Counted from the stretch's first letter, positions 15,773 to 25,154 are shown. The stretch: 64,000 bases of DNA from Bacteroidia bacterium (GCA_030425285.1 JAUIAY010000003.1:62001-126000), one strand, 5' to 3'. A program made the numbers and translations. Notes: a model not told the origin generated them from the sequence alone.

Positions 15773-16657
15773 ATGAACCACACACAAAAAATGCTTCGCG
15801 ATGACGCTTTAAAAGGCAAAACTATTATTGTAACTGGTGGTGGTTCTGGCTTGGGCAAAGCCATGACCAAATACTTTTTGGAATTGGGTGCTCATGTAGC
15901 CATCACGTCCAGAAATTTGGAAAAACTGGAAAATACAGCTAAAGAATTGGAAGCCGAAACTGGTGGCACTTGTTTGCCATTACAATGTGATGTCCGCCAT
16001 TATGATCAGGTGGAAGCTATGCGTGATGCTGTGATTGCGAAATTTGGCAAAATTGATGTTTTATTGAACAATGCGGCTGGAAACTTCATATCACCAACCG
16101 AGCGTTTATCAGCCAATGCCTTCGATACCATTATTGACATTGTTTTAAAAGGCACTAAGAATTGTACTTTGGCTGTTGGAAAACATTGGATAGACGCTAA
16201 ACAAACCAATACCGTCGTTCTGAACATTGTAACTACCTATTCTTGGACAGGTTCTGCCTACGTGGTACCTAGTGCAGCTGCCAAAGCAGGTGTGCTAGCA
16301 ATGACACGTAGTTTAGCGGTTGAATGGGCCAAGTATGGCATGCGTTTTAATGCCATCGCTCCAGGACCATTCCCTACCAAAGGCGCATGGGACAGACTAC
16401 TTCCTGGTAACCTGAAAGATAAATTTGATATGGCCAAAAAAGTGCCTTTAAACCGTGTAGGTGAGCATCAGGAATTGGCTAACTTGGCAGCTTATTTAGT
16501 TTCCGATTTTTCGGCTTATGTCAATGGTGAAGTCATTACCATAGATGGTGGCGAATGGTTAAAAGGTGCTGGAGAGTTCAATCTTCTGGAAGAAATACCA
16601 CAAGATATGTGGGACCAATTAGAAGCGATGATTCGCAGTAAAAAAAGTAAATCTTAA
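15773..16657 (+). CDS. SDR-family oxidoreductase, 2,4-dienoyl-CoA reductase-like
   Basis: A 294-residue short-chain dehydrogenase with the cofactor motif TGGGSGLGKAM (residues 21-31), NNAAGNF (about 97-103), the catalytic-region segment TTYSWTGSAYVVPSAAAKAG and RFNAIAPGPFPTKGAWDRL. The modified active-site spacing, with a Tyr well ahead of the AAAK lysine, fits mitochondrial-type 2,4-dienoyl-CoA reductases rather than classical YxxxK enzymes. It would reduce dienoyl-CoA with NADPH in the breakdown of unsaturated fatty acids. Placement near methylmalonyl-CoA mutase fits fatty-acid and propionate catabolism, although the framed lipoprotein gene lies between them. Confidence 0.85.
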   Translation: MNHTQKMLRDDALKGKTIIVTGGGSGLGKAMTKYFLELGAHVAITSRNLEKLENTAKELEAETGGTCLPLQCDVRHYDQVEAMRDAVIAKFGKIDVLLNNAAGNFISPTERLSANAFDTIIDIVLKGTKNCTLAVGKHWIDAKQTNTVVLNIVTTYSWTGSAYVVPSAAAKAGVLAMTRSLAVEWAKYGMRFNAIAPGPFPTKGAWDRLLPGNLKDKFDMAKKVPLNRVGEHQELANLAAYLVSDFSAYVNGEVITIDGGEWLKGAGEFNLLEEIPQDMWDQLEAMIRSKKSKS

Positions 16658-16770
16658 ACTAAATTTCAGGCTATTTTTTAACCGAAAATGTTTAACGTTT
16701 GTTAACAACTTCCATTTTCTAAACCCACAAATAATTGTATTTTTACGCGTATTAAAACCAAATCAATTTA

Positions 16771-17535
16771 ATGGGTAAAATCATAGCAATTGCTAACCAA
16801 AAAGGCGGTGTTGGAAAAACAACCACTTCGGTAAATTTAGCCGCTTCATTGGGTGTTCTTGAAAGAAAAGTCCTGCTAATAGATGCAGACCCACAAGCTA
16901 ACGCCACTTCCGGTTTAGGCATAGATGTTGAAACTGTTGAAATAGGAACCTACCAACTATTGGAACACACCAATAGCGCCAAAGATGCTATTGTAAAAAG
17001 TGACACACCAAACCTAGATGTTATTCCCGCACATATTGACCTAGTTGCTATTGAAATAGAATTGGTGGATAAAGATGAGCGTGAATACATGCTAAAAAAG
17101 GCCATTGAATCTGTAAAAGATGACTACGACTTTATATTGATAGACTGTGCGCCTTCTCTAGGATTATTGACCTTGAATGCCCTAACAGCAGCTGATGCTG
17201 TGATAATCCCCATTCAGTGTGAATATTTTGCATTGGAAGGATTAGGAAAATTATTGAACACCATTAAAAGTGTTCAAAAAGTCCACAATCCGCAATTGGA
17301 TATTGAAGGGCTCTTACTAACCATGTATGATTCCCGTTTACGATTATCCAATCAAGTGGTTGAAGAAGTCCAAAAGCATTTCAATGACATGGTATTTCAA
17401 ACAATCATTCAAAGAAATGTGCGTTTAAGTGAAGCACCTAGTTATGGTGAAAGTATCATTAATTATGATGCTAGTAGTAAAGGTGCTAGTAATTACTTAA
17501 GTTTGGCAAAAGAAATCATTAATAAAAACTCCTAA
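16771..17535 (+). CDS. parA: ParA-family chromosome partitioning ATPase
   Basis: A 254-residue deviant Walker ATPase: KGGVGKTT (residues 11-18), the second motif LLIDADPQANAT (about 35-46) and DFILIDCAPSLG (about 116-127). Full length for chromosomal Soj/ParA. It drives segregation of the origin region together with ParB. parB follows 2 bases later, confirming the pair, and a DUF5683 gene and dapB continue the transcript. ParAB usually lie close to the replication origin, but no origin signature is visible here. Confidence 0.96.
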   Translation: MGKIIAIANQKGGVGKTTTSVNLAASLGVLERKVLLIDADPQANATSGLGIDVETVEIGTYQLLEHTNSAKDAIVKSDTPNLDVIPAHIDLVAIEIELVDKDEREYMLKKAIESVKDDYDFILIDCAPSLGLLTLNALTAADAVIIPIQCEYFALEGLGKLLNTIKSVQKVHNPQLDIEGLLLTMYDSRLRLSNQVVEEVQKHFNDMVFQTIIQRNVRLSEAPSYGESIINYDASSKGASNYLSLAKEIINKNS

Positions 17536-17537
17536 TT

Positions 17538-18440
17538 ATGGCGAAGGCAACCAAGAAACAAGCATTAGGTAGAGGTTTATCAGCATTATTAAAAGATCCT
17601 GCGAACGATATTACATCGGTTCAGGATAAGCATGCTGATCAGGTTATTGGAAATATTGTTGAGTTGGATATTGACGCCATAGAAATCAATCCGTTTCAAC
17701 CGCGAACCAATTTTAACGAGGAATCGCTTCGAGAATTAGCATCGTCCATCAAGGAATTAGGTGTTATTCAGCCAATTACAGTCAGAAAATTAAATTTCAA
17801 TAAATTCCAACTAGTTTCTGGTGAGCGTCGTTTTAGAGCTTCCAAATTAATCGGATTGGAAACGATACCTGCTTACATTCGTATTGCCAACGATCAGGAA
17901 TCACTGGAAATGGCCTTGGTTGAAAACATTCAACGTCAGGATTTAGACCCTATTGAAATAGCATTATCCTATCAACGCTTAATTGATGAAATCAACTTAA
18001 CCCAAGAGCAAATGAGTGAGCGTGTTGGTAAAAAACGATCGACCATTGCCAATTACTTACGTTTGTTGAAATTAGACCCGATTATTCAAACAGGTATGCG
18101 TGATGGCTTCATTAGTATGGGACACGGAAGAGCCATTATTAACATTGAAGATCAAAGTCTGCAGTTGGATATTTATGAGAAGATAATCACCAATAAGCTT
18201 TCCGTAAGAGAAACAGAAGCTTTGGTGCGTAATTTCCAAACAGACAAACAACCAGCTAAAGCTAAAGAAACCGTTGAAATTCCTAAATACATCAAAAAAG
18301 GTGTTAAGGATTTTTCGGATTACTTTGGTCATAAAATCGATGTCAAGGTTTCTAAAAATGGTAAAGGAAATATTACCATTCCGTTTCATTCCGAAGAAGA
18401 TTTCAACCGAATAATTAAACTCATCAAGCGTGCTAAATAG
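17538..18440 (+). CDS. parB: ParB/Spo0J-family partition protein
   Basis: A 300-residue protein. The start KKQALGRGLSALLKD is the ParA-stimulating N-terminal peptide; the CTPase/ParB domain carries NPFQPRTNF, ELGVIQPITVRK and the GERRFRASK box (about residues 96-104), followed by ENIQRQDLDPIE and a helix-turn-helix (QEQMSERVGKKRSTIANYLR). The C-terminal dimer domain ends at KLIKRAK. It binds parS near the origin and loads the segregation complex. No parS-like consensus was spotted in the neighbourhood. Its 3' end overlaps the next gene by 11 bases. Confidence 0.96.
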   Translation: MAKATKKQALGRGLSALLKDPANDITSVQDKHADQVIGNIVELDIDAIEINPFQPRTNFNEESLRELASSIKELGVIQPITVRKLNFNKFQLVSGERRFRASKLIGLETIPAYIRIANDQESLEMALVENIQRQDLDPIEIALSYQRLIDEINLTQEQMSERVGKKRSTIANYLRLLKLDPIIQTGMRDGFISMGHGRAIINIEDQSLQLDIYEKIITNKLSVRETEALVRNFQTDKQPAKAKETVEIPKYIKKGVKDFSDYFGHKIDVKVSKNGKGNITIPFHSEEDFNRIIKLIKRAK

Positions 18441-19020
18441 GTTTCTGATAGCGCTTTTACTCTTCACCTTCTGTTCTTTCAATGCTTTTGCTCAAGAGGA
18501 CGAGAAACAGGAAGATAAAAAAGAATCGACTGAAACGCTACAAGTTGATGCGGCTACGGTTATCAGAGATCCCATAGACCCGCTTGCTCCTGCTCGTGCG
18601 GCATTTTATTCCGCTGTATTGCCTGGACTTGGCCAAGCGTACAACAAAAAATATTGGAAAATCCCTATCGTGTATGCTGGATTGGGAATTGGGATGTATT
18701 TTTATTTAGACAATGACAAAGAATACCAACGCTATCGTGATGCCTATAAACGTCGTTTAGCTGGGTTTGAAGATGATGAGTTTTTTGGAACTGTAACTGA
18801 TGATGGTTTGCGTGAAGCTCAAAAAACCTTACGCCGAAACAAAGAAATTTCCCTTTTAGTCACCATAGGAATTTATGCCCTGAATATTATTGATGCCAAT
18901 GTAGATGCGCATCTGATGCAATACAATGTAGATGAAAACCTGTCTTTAAGGCCTCATTATAAAATCAACGAATTTGACAATACTGGCGATTTGGGATTGA
19001 CCGTTAATTTTAAATTTTAG
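18430..19020 (+). CDS. DUF5683 domain membrane protein
   Basis: A 196-residue protein with an N-terminal signal (FLIALLLFTFCSFNAFAQ), an acidic Glu/Lys linker, then the DUF5683 core: PARAAFYSAVLPGLGQAYNK, KIPIVYAGLGIGMYFYLDN and a last helix ALNIIDANVDAHL. The family is Bacteroidota-specific and of unknown function, often membrane- or envelope-associated. It overlaps the end of parB and precedes dapB by 3 bases, a neighbourhood commonly kept in flavobacteria. Confidence 0.9.
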   Translation: MLNRFLIALLLFTFCSFNAFAQEDEKQEDKKESTETLQVDAATVIRDPIDPLAPARAAFYSAVLPGLGQAYNKKYWKIPIVYAGLGIGMYFYLDNDKEYQRYRDAYKRRLAGFEDDEFFGTVTDDGLREAQKTLRRNKEISLLVTIGIYALNIIDANVDAHLMQYNVDENLSLRPHYKINEFDNTGDLGLTVNFKF

Positions 19021-19023
19021 TTT

Positions 19024-19725
19024 ATGAAAATTGCTTTGCTGGGATATGGAAAAATGGGGAAAATCATTGAACGCGTGGCTTTGGAACGTGGTCATGAAAT
19101 TGTAATCAAAACATCAGAAGAAGGTGGTTATGACATTCAAGATGCCGATATAGCTATAGACTTTAGTGTACCAACAGCCGCTTTTTTCAATATTGTTAAT
19201 TGTTTCAAGCACCAAGTCCCTGTGATTTCTGGTACTACAGGTTGGCTGCACAATTACGAAAAAGCCTTGAAAATATGTGAAGATGAAAAAGGTGCTTTTA
19301 TTTATGCATCCAATTTTAGTTTAGGGGTCAACATCTTTTTTGAATTGAATGCTCATTTAGCCAAACTAATGAATGGTCAAAATCAGTATGCAGTTGAAAT
19401 GGAAGAAATTCACCACACGCAAAAACTAGACGCTCCAAGTGGAACAGCCATTACATTGGCTGAATCCATTATAGAAAAGAATGAATCATACAACGACTGG
19501 AAGTTGGATGAATCATCTGCCCATGTTGTCCCTATCCACGCCAAGCGTATTCCGGATGTTCCAGGAACACATGCTATTACCTACAACAGTCCTACGGACA
19601 GTATTAAAATAGAACACATAGCACACAATCGTGAAGGATTTGCTCTAGGAGCCGTAATTGCTGCTGAATGGTTATTGGGCAAAACAGGCGTTTACACCAT
19701 GAAAGATGTGTTAAATATTGGTTAA
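19024..19725 (+). CDS. dapB: 4-hydroxy-tetrahydrodipicolinate reductase
   Basis: A 233-residue enzyme. The N-terminal nucleotide fold has GYGKMGK (residues 7-13) and IDFSVP (about 49-54); GTTGW (about 70-74), the catalytic EIHHTQKLDAPSGTA (about 138-152) and the terminal KTGVYTMKDVL are diagnostic. It reduces hydroxytetrahydrodipicolinate in diaminopimelate and lysine synthesis. Shorter than the E. coli enzyme (273 residues) but typical of Bacteroidota forms. It follows the DUF5683 gene and is followed by lepB after 64 bases. Confidence 0.95.
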   Translation: MKIALLGYGKMGKIIERVALERGHEIVIKTSEEGGYDIQDADIAIDFSVPTAAFFNIVNCFKHQVPVISGTTGWLHNYEKALKICEDEKGAFIYASNFSLGVNIFFELNAHLAKLMNGQNQYAVEMEEIHHTQKLDAPSGTAITLAESIIEKNESYNDWKLDESSAHVVPIHAKRIPDVPGTHAITYNSPTDSIKIEHIAHNREGFALGAVIAAEWLLGKTGVYTMKDVLNIG

Positions 19726-19789
19726 GGTGTATGATAATAGTAACAAATCAATATGCTCAACCACTAATAAAGACAATAAAAATTAAGAT

Positions 19790-21514
19790 ATGACACTCAC
19801 ACAATTATTTATCGTTTTCCTGATCATTCAAGTTATTCACGGATTAGGAACTTGGAAATTATATGTGAAAGCCGGCAGACAAGCTTGGGAAGCATTCGTT
19901 CCCGTTTACAATGCGGTTGTTTTAATGAAAATCATCAACCGACCATGGTACTGGGTGATTTTATTATTTCTGCCTATTGTGAACCTGATTATGTTTCCTG
20001 TGGTTTGGGTTGAAACCGCTAGAAGCTTTGGGAAAAATTCTGCTGTTGATACGTTGTTGGCCATTGTAACCCTTGGTTTTTATAATTACTATCTGAATTA
20101 TGCTTTAGATTTAGAACACATTGAAGATCGAGATTTACATCCCAGAACCTCATTGGGTGATTGGGTGAGTTCCATTTTGTTTGCCATAGTTGCAGCCACC
20201 ATTGTGCATACCTATTTTATTCAACCCTACACTATTCCAACCTCATCACTAGAAAAATCCTTGTTGGTTGGTGACTTTTTATTTGTAAGCAAGTTTCATT
20301 ATGGTGCTCGTGTGCCTATGACAACTGTTGCGGCACCAATGGTTCATGATACCATTCCTGTTTTGAAGAAAAAATCGTACTTATATAACGATCATGACAA
20401 AAATGCTTTTGTCAATAAATTATCGCTTCCTTATTTAAGAATTCCTGGTTTCCAAAAAATAAAACAAAACGATATTGTCGTTTTCAACTGGCCAGCAGAC
20501 TCGTCTTACAGTATGGCTGTAAATCATCCAGATAGAAAGTACGATAAGCCTATTGACAAGAAAACCAACTATGTAAAGCGTTGTGTTGGTTTACCTGGTG
20601 ACTCTTTACAAATAAAGGATGGCTTTGTATATATTAATGGTAAACAAAATGCATTACCAGATAGAGCCAAATTGCAATTCTTCCATACGGTTGAGACCAA
20701 GTCTGATATTAGCCAAAACTTTTTAGACAAATATGGTATTACCGAGTTTACTCGCGTATTTTCGCTGCCAACCAATGTTTGGGACGATACACGTGTGCAA
20801 GATTTTTTAATTACAAACAATACACATTTGGATGTTGTTTATAAGGATAGCACCAATGTACATGTTGTTGGTCAAATGAGTCAAACGGCATACGATAGGC
20901 TAAAATTCAACTTTGTAAATAATAAAATTAGTGCCAATGCCACATTGGAACTAGCAGCACAAATGAAAGCTGATCCCAATGTTGTTTCCATAGTTAAGAA
21001 TAATTCCAAAACCCGTGATAGCGGTATTTTTCCTCATGATGCCAATTATGATTGGAACAATGATAATTTCGGCCCTCTTTACATTCCAAAGCAAGGAGAA
21101 ACCGTTGCTTTAAATTTAGAGGTATTACCACTATACAAACGCATTATTACCGAATATGAAAACAACACTGTACAGGTAAAAGGTAATCAAGTTTTCGTAA
21201 ATGGTGAATTGGCATCTAATTATACCTTTAAGAAAGATTACTACTGGATGATGGGTGACAATAGGCACAATTCATTGGATGCACGTTCTTGGGGATTTGT
21301 TCCCTTTGACCACGTTGTTGGAAAACCCGTATTTATTTGGATGAGCTGGAACACCAATGGCAATGGTATCAAAGAAAAGATTCGTTGGGAGCGCTTATTC
21401 ACCACTGTTAATGGCAGTGGGGAACCTGTGTCCTATTTAATTCCGTTTTTGGTATTGCTAGCCGCTTGGTTTGGATTCAGTAAATTTAGAAAGCATAAAA
21501 AAGCTAAAGCTTAA
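19790..21514 (+). CDS. lepB: Signal peptidase I, enlarged Bacteroidota form
   Basis: A 574-residue protein, over twice the size of minimal signal peptidase I. Two or three membrane helices at the N-terminus include a DUF5684-like region; the catalytic part begins at YTIPTSSLEKSLLVGDFLF (nucleophile Ser near residue 152, with SLEKSL in place of the usual SMEPTL), followed by the Lys general base in VKRCVGLPGDSLQI (near 263), a large insert, and MMGDNRHNSLDARSWGFVP. A C-terminal membrane helix is followed by a basic tail. It removes signal peptides from exported proteins at the cytoplasmic membrane. Confidence 0.93.
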   Translation: MTLTQLFIVFLIIQVIHGLGTWKLYVKAGRQAWEAFVPVYNAVVLMKIINRPWYWVILLFLPIVNLIMFPVVWVETARSFGKNSAVDTLLAIVTLGFYNYYLNYALDLEHIEDRDLHPRTSLGDWVSSILFAIVAATIVHTYFIQPYTIPTSSLEKSLLVGDFLFVSKFHYGARVPMTTVAAPMVHDTIPVLKKKSYLYNDHDKNAFVNKLSLPYLRIPGFQKIKQNDIVVFNWPADSSYSMAVNHPDRKYDKPIDKKTNYVKRCVGLPGDSLQIKDGFVYINGKQNALPDRAKLQFFHTVETKSDISQNFLDKYGITEFTRVFSLPTNVWDDTRVQDFLITNNTHLDVVYKDSTNVHVVGQMSQTAYDRLKFNFVNNKISANATLELAAQMKADPNVVSIVKNNSKTRDSGIFPHDANYDWNNDNFGPLYIPKQGETVALNLEVLPLYKRIITEYENNTVQVKGNQVFVNGELASNYTFKKDYYWMMGDNRHNSLDARSWGFVPFDHVVGKPVFIWMSWNTNGNGIKEKIRWERLFTTVNGSGEPVSYLIPFLVLLAAWFGFSKFRKHKKAKA

Positions 21515-21545
21515 ATACCTCTCTAAATAGATAACAAGCTTTTAC

Positions 21546-22169
21546 ATGAGTGATATATTAATTCACCCAACTTATTTTCCAAACATTGCTCATTTTTCGG
21601 CTATGGTTCAGGCTGATTCTGTTACATTTGAATGGGATGATAATTTTCAGAAGCAAACCTATAGAAACCGTTGCTACGTCTATGGTGCCAATGGGAAACT
21701 ATCCTTAAATATTCCGGTAATACACACCCAAAAAGACCGTCAAAAATATCGTACGGTTCAAATTCAAAATGCGGAAAAGTGGCAAAGTAATCATTGGAAG
21801 TCGTTGGAATCGGCTTATAGAACCTCTCCCTATTTTGAGTTCTATGAAGATGAATTAAAGTTCTTGTTTGAAACGCCTGCAGACAATCTGTATGATTTTA
21901 ATTTGTTGTGTATTGAAACCATTTGCGACTGCCTGCAAATTGATTTACAAACGCATAAATCTGAAACTTATGTAAAAGATCCTAAAGATAAAGCCGATTA
22001 CCGCTTTTTGGTGAATGCTAAACAGGAAAAACACATCCCATTTAACAGCTACATTCAGGTTTTTGCTGATAAACATGGCTTCATTGGAAATTTGAGTATA
22101 CTGGATTTACTTTTCAATGAAGGACCAAACAGCATCAATTATTTAGAATCTCAAACTATTGCAATCTAA
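21546..22169 (+). CDS. WbqC-family protein
   Basis: A 207-residue protein with the WbqC pattern: an early HPTYFPNIAHFSAM segment, TYRNRCYVYGANGKLSLNIPV, WQSNHWKSLESAYRTSPYFEFY and the terminal LSILDLLFNEGPNS. WbqC proteins occur in O-antigen and sugar-modification loci and are proposed to be transferases, with no settled reaction. In flavobacteria the gene commonly sits between lepB and a DUF6122 gene, as here. Confidence 0.88.
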   Translation: MSDILIHPTYFPNIAHFSAMVQADSVTFEWDDNFQKQTYRNRCYVYGANGKLSLNIPVIHTQKDRQKYRTVQIQNAEKWQSNHWKSLESAYRTSPYFEFYEDELKFLFETPADNLYDFNLLCIETICDCLQIDLQTHKSETYVKDPKDKADYRFLVNAKQEKHIPFNSYIQVFADKHGFIGNLSILDLLFNEGPNSINYLESQTIAI

Positions 22170-22171
22170 TT

Positions 22172-22477
22172 ATGCAGGTTTTCATTCATTATGGTATTCA
22201 TTTTCTTTTACCCTTGATTGTTGCATTATTGTTTTTCAAAAATATGTGGTTAAAAGCGTATGTGATTATGATAGCCTGTATGCTCATAGATTTGGATCAT
22301 CTACTGGCCAATCCTATTTTCGATGCCAACCGTTGTAGTATCAACTTTCATCCATTGCATAGCTATTATGCTATTGGATTGTACGTTGCCTTATTATTTT
22401 TTAAAAAAACCAGGTTATTGGGTCTCGGACTTGTGATACACATTATAGCCGATTGGACTGACTGCTTACTGATGTAA
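22172..22477 (+). CDS. DUF6122 family membrane protein
   Basis: A 101-residue protein with three or four hydrophobic segments, a LIDLDHLLANPIFD motif near residues 38-51 and CSINFHPLHSYYAIG, and a final HIIADWTDCLLM. The conserved Asp and His residues in the membrane resemble the LexA-binding/inner membrane-bound hydrolase type of small DUF457-like proteins, but the function is unknown. It starts 2 bases after wbqC and its end overlaps the convergent hydrolase gene by 12 bases. Confidence 0.82.
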   Translation: MQVFIHYGIHFLLPLIVALLFFKNMWLKAYVIMIACMLIDLDHLLANPIFDANRCSINFHPLHSYYAIGLYVALLFFKKTRLLGLGLVIHIIADWTDCLLM

Positions 22478-23488
22478 ATTGAATCGCGCCATAATGGGAT
22501 AGTGGTCCGATAATTTTTTATCGAAGGTTTTAAAAGAAGTCAACTCTATATTGGGATCATAGAATATATAATCTATCCTAACAGGGAAAAACTTAAACTC
22601 ATAGGTACGACCAAAGCCATTTCCATCTTCTTTAAAAGCATCTTTTAAATCACCTTTTATTTCTTTATAGACATAAGAAAATGCTGTGTTATTAAAGTCT
22701 CCACAAATAACCATTTTATATGGGCATTGCGCTTTATGGGCTAAAAACAATTCTGTTTGCTCTTGTTGCATTTCAAAAGTTTTTTCAACTCGCTTTAATA
22801 AGCGTTCAGATTCCTCTTGGTTCAATTCAACTTTGGTGTCTATTTTCAATGACTGCAAGTGAATGTTGTAAATCCGCAAGGTATCTTCTCCTTTTACAAT
22901 ATCAGCAAAAATGGCATTGTTGGATGTTTCTGGGAATTCTACAGAACCTGAATTCACAATAGGGTATTGCGAAAATATAGCCTGACCATATTTGGTTTTG
23001 TTACCAGATAGTTTTTCGTACTTATATTTAAAAAACGATAAATCGATATTCTTATGCGGATGATACTCTTGTATACTCAACACGTCGGGTGATTTCTCTT
23101 TTAAAAAACTGACAATTTGATGTTCAACACCCTCTTCAGGAATCCAATCATATAAATTAAATAGACGCACATTAAAATTCATGACATCCAATTGGTTCTC
23201 GTTTGGGTCGCTATTGGAAGAAGAAAATTTGTAAAGCGAACCAAAGCTTAAGTAACCAACAATCAATATCAATAGAGACATGATCAACTGTTTCTTGAGT
23301 TTAATCAGCCAATAAAGCAAAAACAGTACATTAACAACTATTAAAAAGGGAACGCCCAAGCTTAATACCGAAAGTAGTGCAAAGGTTTTTGGTGGGACAA
23401 ATGGCAATACATAAGAAAGCAAAAGCAAAAAAGCTAATAGACTATTTACTAGGTAGATAATTTTGTCTATTAACTTGAGATTTTTCAT
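22466..23488 (-). CDS. Endonuclease/exonuclease/phosphatase-family protein, membrane-anchored
   Basis: A 340-residue protein with three N-terminal membrane helices (about residues 8-90) and then an EEP domain: NVRLFNLYDW, LSIQEYH (catalytic Glu, about 141), NIHLQS, VICGDFNNTAFS (about 262-273) and the final LSDHYPIMA. The family includes nucleases, sphingomyelinases and inositol phosphatases; substrate is not predictable, but membrane anchoring and outward placement suggest a lipid or extracellular nucleic-acid target. It is the last gene of a minus-strand block starting upstream of mutL. Confidence 0.88.
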   Translation of the reverse strand: MKNLKLIDKIIYLVNSLLAFLLLLSYVLPFVPPKTFALLSVLSLGVPFLIVVNVLFLLYWLIKLKKQLIMSLLILIVGYLSFGSLYKFSSSNSDPNENQLDVMNFNVRLFNLYDWIPEEGVEHQIVSFLKEKSPDVLSIQEYHPHKNIDLSFFKYKYEKLSGNKTKYGQAIFSQYPIVNSGSVEFPETSNNAIFADIVKGEDTLRIYNIHLQSLKIDTKVELNQEESERLLKRVEKTFEMQQEQTELFLAHKAQCPYKMVICGDFNNTAFSYVYKEIKGDLKDAFKEDGNGFGRTYEFKFFPVRIDYIFYDPNIELTSFKTFDKKLSDHYPIMARFNLHQ

Positions 23489-23490
23489 AA

Positions 23491-24375
23491 CTATTTGCCA
23501 GCCTTAAACAGGAATTCCTTTTCTTCCTTAGTCAAACTATCATAACCACTTTTACTGATTTTGTCAAGAATGAGATCAATTTTTTTCTGTTTGTTGAACT
23601 CACTAAATTCTTCTTTAGAATAACCAGCCACTTTACCCGATTTATTTTTATGAACCGTTTTTAATGGTGATTTAGAGCCTTTTTTAAACATGCTAGATAA
23701 ACCATCCATCATCTTTTCAAAACCTTTTCCAATATCAGTCCCTTTCAATAATTGTCTGGCATACAAGTAGCCTAACACAGCGCCTCCTAAATGTGCTAAA
23801 TTCCCACCAGCATTACCATTAACTGTGTCGCTTATTCCTGCAATAACTCCAAGAACATCAAGAACAACCACAACGGCGCCAATATACCAGAGTTTGATAT
23901 TAAAGGTAAAAAACCGTACTTCCATATTGGGCATATAAGCACAAAGAAATATCAACAAAGCCCTAATGGCAGCCGATGCTCCAACCAATTTAGTCCCAAA
24001 GGAAAATGTATCAGGAAATAGATTATAACCCAGCAAAAACAACAATCCACCAAAAATGGCTCCTAGGAAATAAACATTAAGCCCCATTTTAATATTAAAC
24101 ATATTTGAAAACATCCCACCAATAAAGTACAACCAAATCATGTTGAAAAAAAAGTGCCAAAAATCGTAATGAATAAAAGCATAGGTTACCAAGCTCCAAG
24201 GCTGCAAAATGAATTCTGAAATGTTGCTGGGCAATTCAAACCAATTCAAACCAAAATGGAAGATATTTTTAAGTAATAGGCCAATAAGAAACAAAGCAAA
24301 ATTGACAACGATGAGTTTTTCAAAAACATTCAATCGTTGTAACTTATCCTTTATGTCGTAATTTAAACTAGTCAC
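23491..24375 (-). CDS. Rhomboid-family intramembrane protease with C-terminal cytoplasmic tail
   Basis: A 294-residue protein with six membrane helices (about residues 18-205): the loop-1 WFELPSNISEFILQPWSLVTYAFIHYDFWHFFFNMIW pattern contains the HxxxHxxxN-like element, the catalytic serine is in LVGASAAIRA (a GASA rather than GxSG motif), and the catalytic histidine is in NLAHLGGAVLGYLYA. The roughly 85-residue tail (KGSKSPLKTVHKNKSGK onward, ending LTKEEKEFLFKAGK) is typical of flavobacterial rhomboids. It cleaves membrane proteins of unknown identity. It overlaps the upstream rhomboid by one base. Confidence 0.9.
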   Translation of the reverse strand: MTSLNYDIKDKLQRLNVFEKLIVVNFALFLIGLLLKNIFHFGLNWFELPSNISEFILQPWSLVTYAFIHYDFWHFFFNMIWLYFIGGMFSNMFNIKMGLNVYFLGAIFGGLLFLLGYNLFPDTFSFGTKLVGASAAIRALLIFLCAYMPNMEVRFFTFNIKLWYIGAVVVVLDVLGVIAGISDTVNGNAGGNLAHLGGAVLGYLYARQLLKGTDIGKGFEKMMDGLSSMFKKGSKSPLKTVHKNKSGKVAGYSKEEFSEFNKQKKIDLILDKISKSGYDSLTKEEKEFLFKAGK

Positions 24376-25148
24376 TACCTATCCCAACGATTTTTGTTAA
24401 ACTGTGTTTTTTTCCAGTACCACATTATTAAGAAGCCTGTTAAGGCTCCACCAATATGAGCCATATATGCTGTGTTACTAGGACTAAAGAACGATTGTCC
24501 GGTAATGGCCGAAATTAAATCCAAGGCAATAATCCCAGGAATAAAATATTTAGCCTTGATTGGAATTGGTAAAAAAATGAGCATTAATTTAGATTCAGGA
24601 TACATCATACCAAAGGCTACCAAAACACCCATGATCGCTCCCGAAGCACCAACCATCGTAGCATTAAATACACTTACAAACTTTTGCATACCATCATCAC
24701 CTAAAACTTGTTGCCAACCTGTATTATACATACCTGATTTCAGTGTTTTTAAAATTTCTGATTGATCCAATCCTGCTTCAGTTAATGCTGATAGACCTGT
24801 GTAAAACTGGAAGTAATAATATCCAATCATAACAAGTGCAGCTCCCAATCCTGATGATATATAAAAAAATAGAAATTTTTTACTCCCAAAGCGTTGTTCT
24901 ACCGCAGTACCAAACATCCACAAGGCAAACATGTTAAACAATATATGGGTAACACCACCATGCATAAACATGTGGGTTATAATTTGCCAAGGCTGAAAGG
25001 CATCATTCTTTGGAAAATGTAAAGCAAACCAATCATAAAAGACCGTATTCTCACCAAAAGCAGCTCCACCAATGGCAAGTGTACCAATAAACATAACGAC
25101 GTTTATTATTATTAAATGCTTTACGGTATCTGTTATATTATTCAACAT
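24375..25148 (-). CDS. Rhomboid-family intramembrane serine protease
   Basis: A 257-residue six-helix rhomboid: QPWQIITHMFMHGGVTHILFN (loop and helix 2 histidines and Asn), ALWMFGTAVEQRFG, the catalytic MVGASGAIMGVL with Ser in GASG, and the catalytic His in AYMAHIGGALTGFL. An insert between helices (LTEAGLDQSEILKTLK) is larger than usual. It lies 6 bases after mutL and overlaps the second rhomboid by one base (ATGA-type), so the two are probably made together and may act in sequence or on different substrates. Confidence 0.93.
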   Translation of the reverse strand: MLNNITDTVKHLIIINVVMFIGTLAIGGAAFGENTVFYDWFALHFPKNDAFQPWQIITHMFMHGGVTHILFNMFALWMFGTAVEQRFGSKKFLFFYISSGLGAALVMIGYYYFQFYTGLSALTEAGLDQSEILKTLKSGMYNTGWQQVLGDDGMQKFVSVFNATMVGASGAIMGVLVAFGMMYPESKLMLIFLPIPIKAKYFIPGIIALDLISAITGQSFFSPSNTAYMAHIGGALTGFLIMWYWKKTQFNKNRWDR

Positions 25149-25154
25149 AATTTC

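Noticed and set aside
16658-16770. Replication origin or parS next to parAB
   Set aside because: No DnaA-box cluster or parS palindrome was recognised in this gap.
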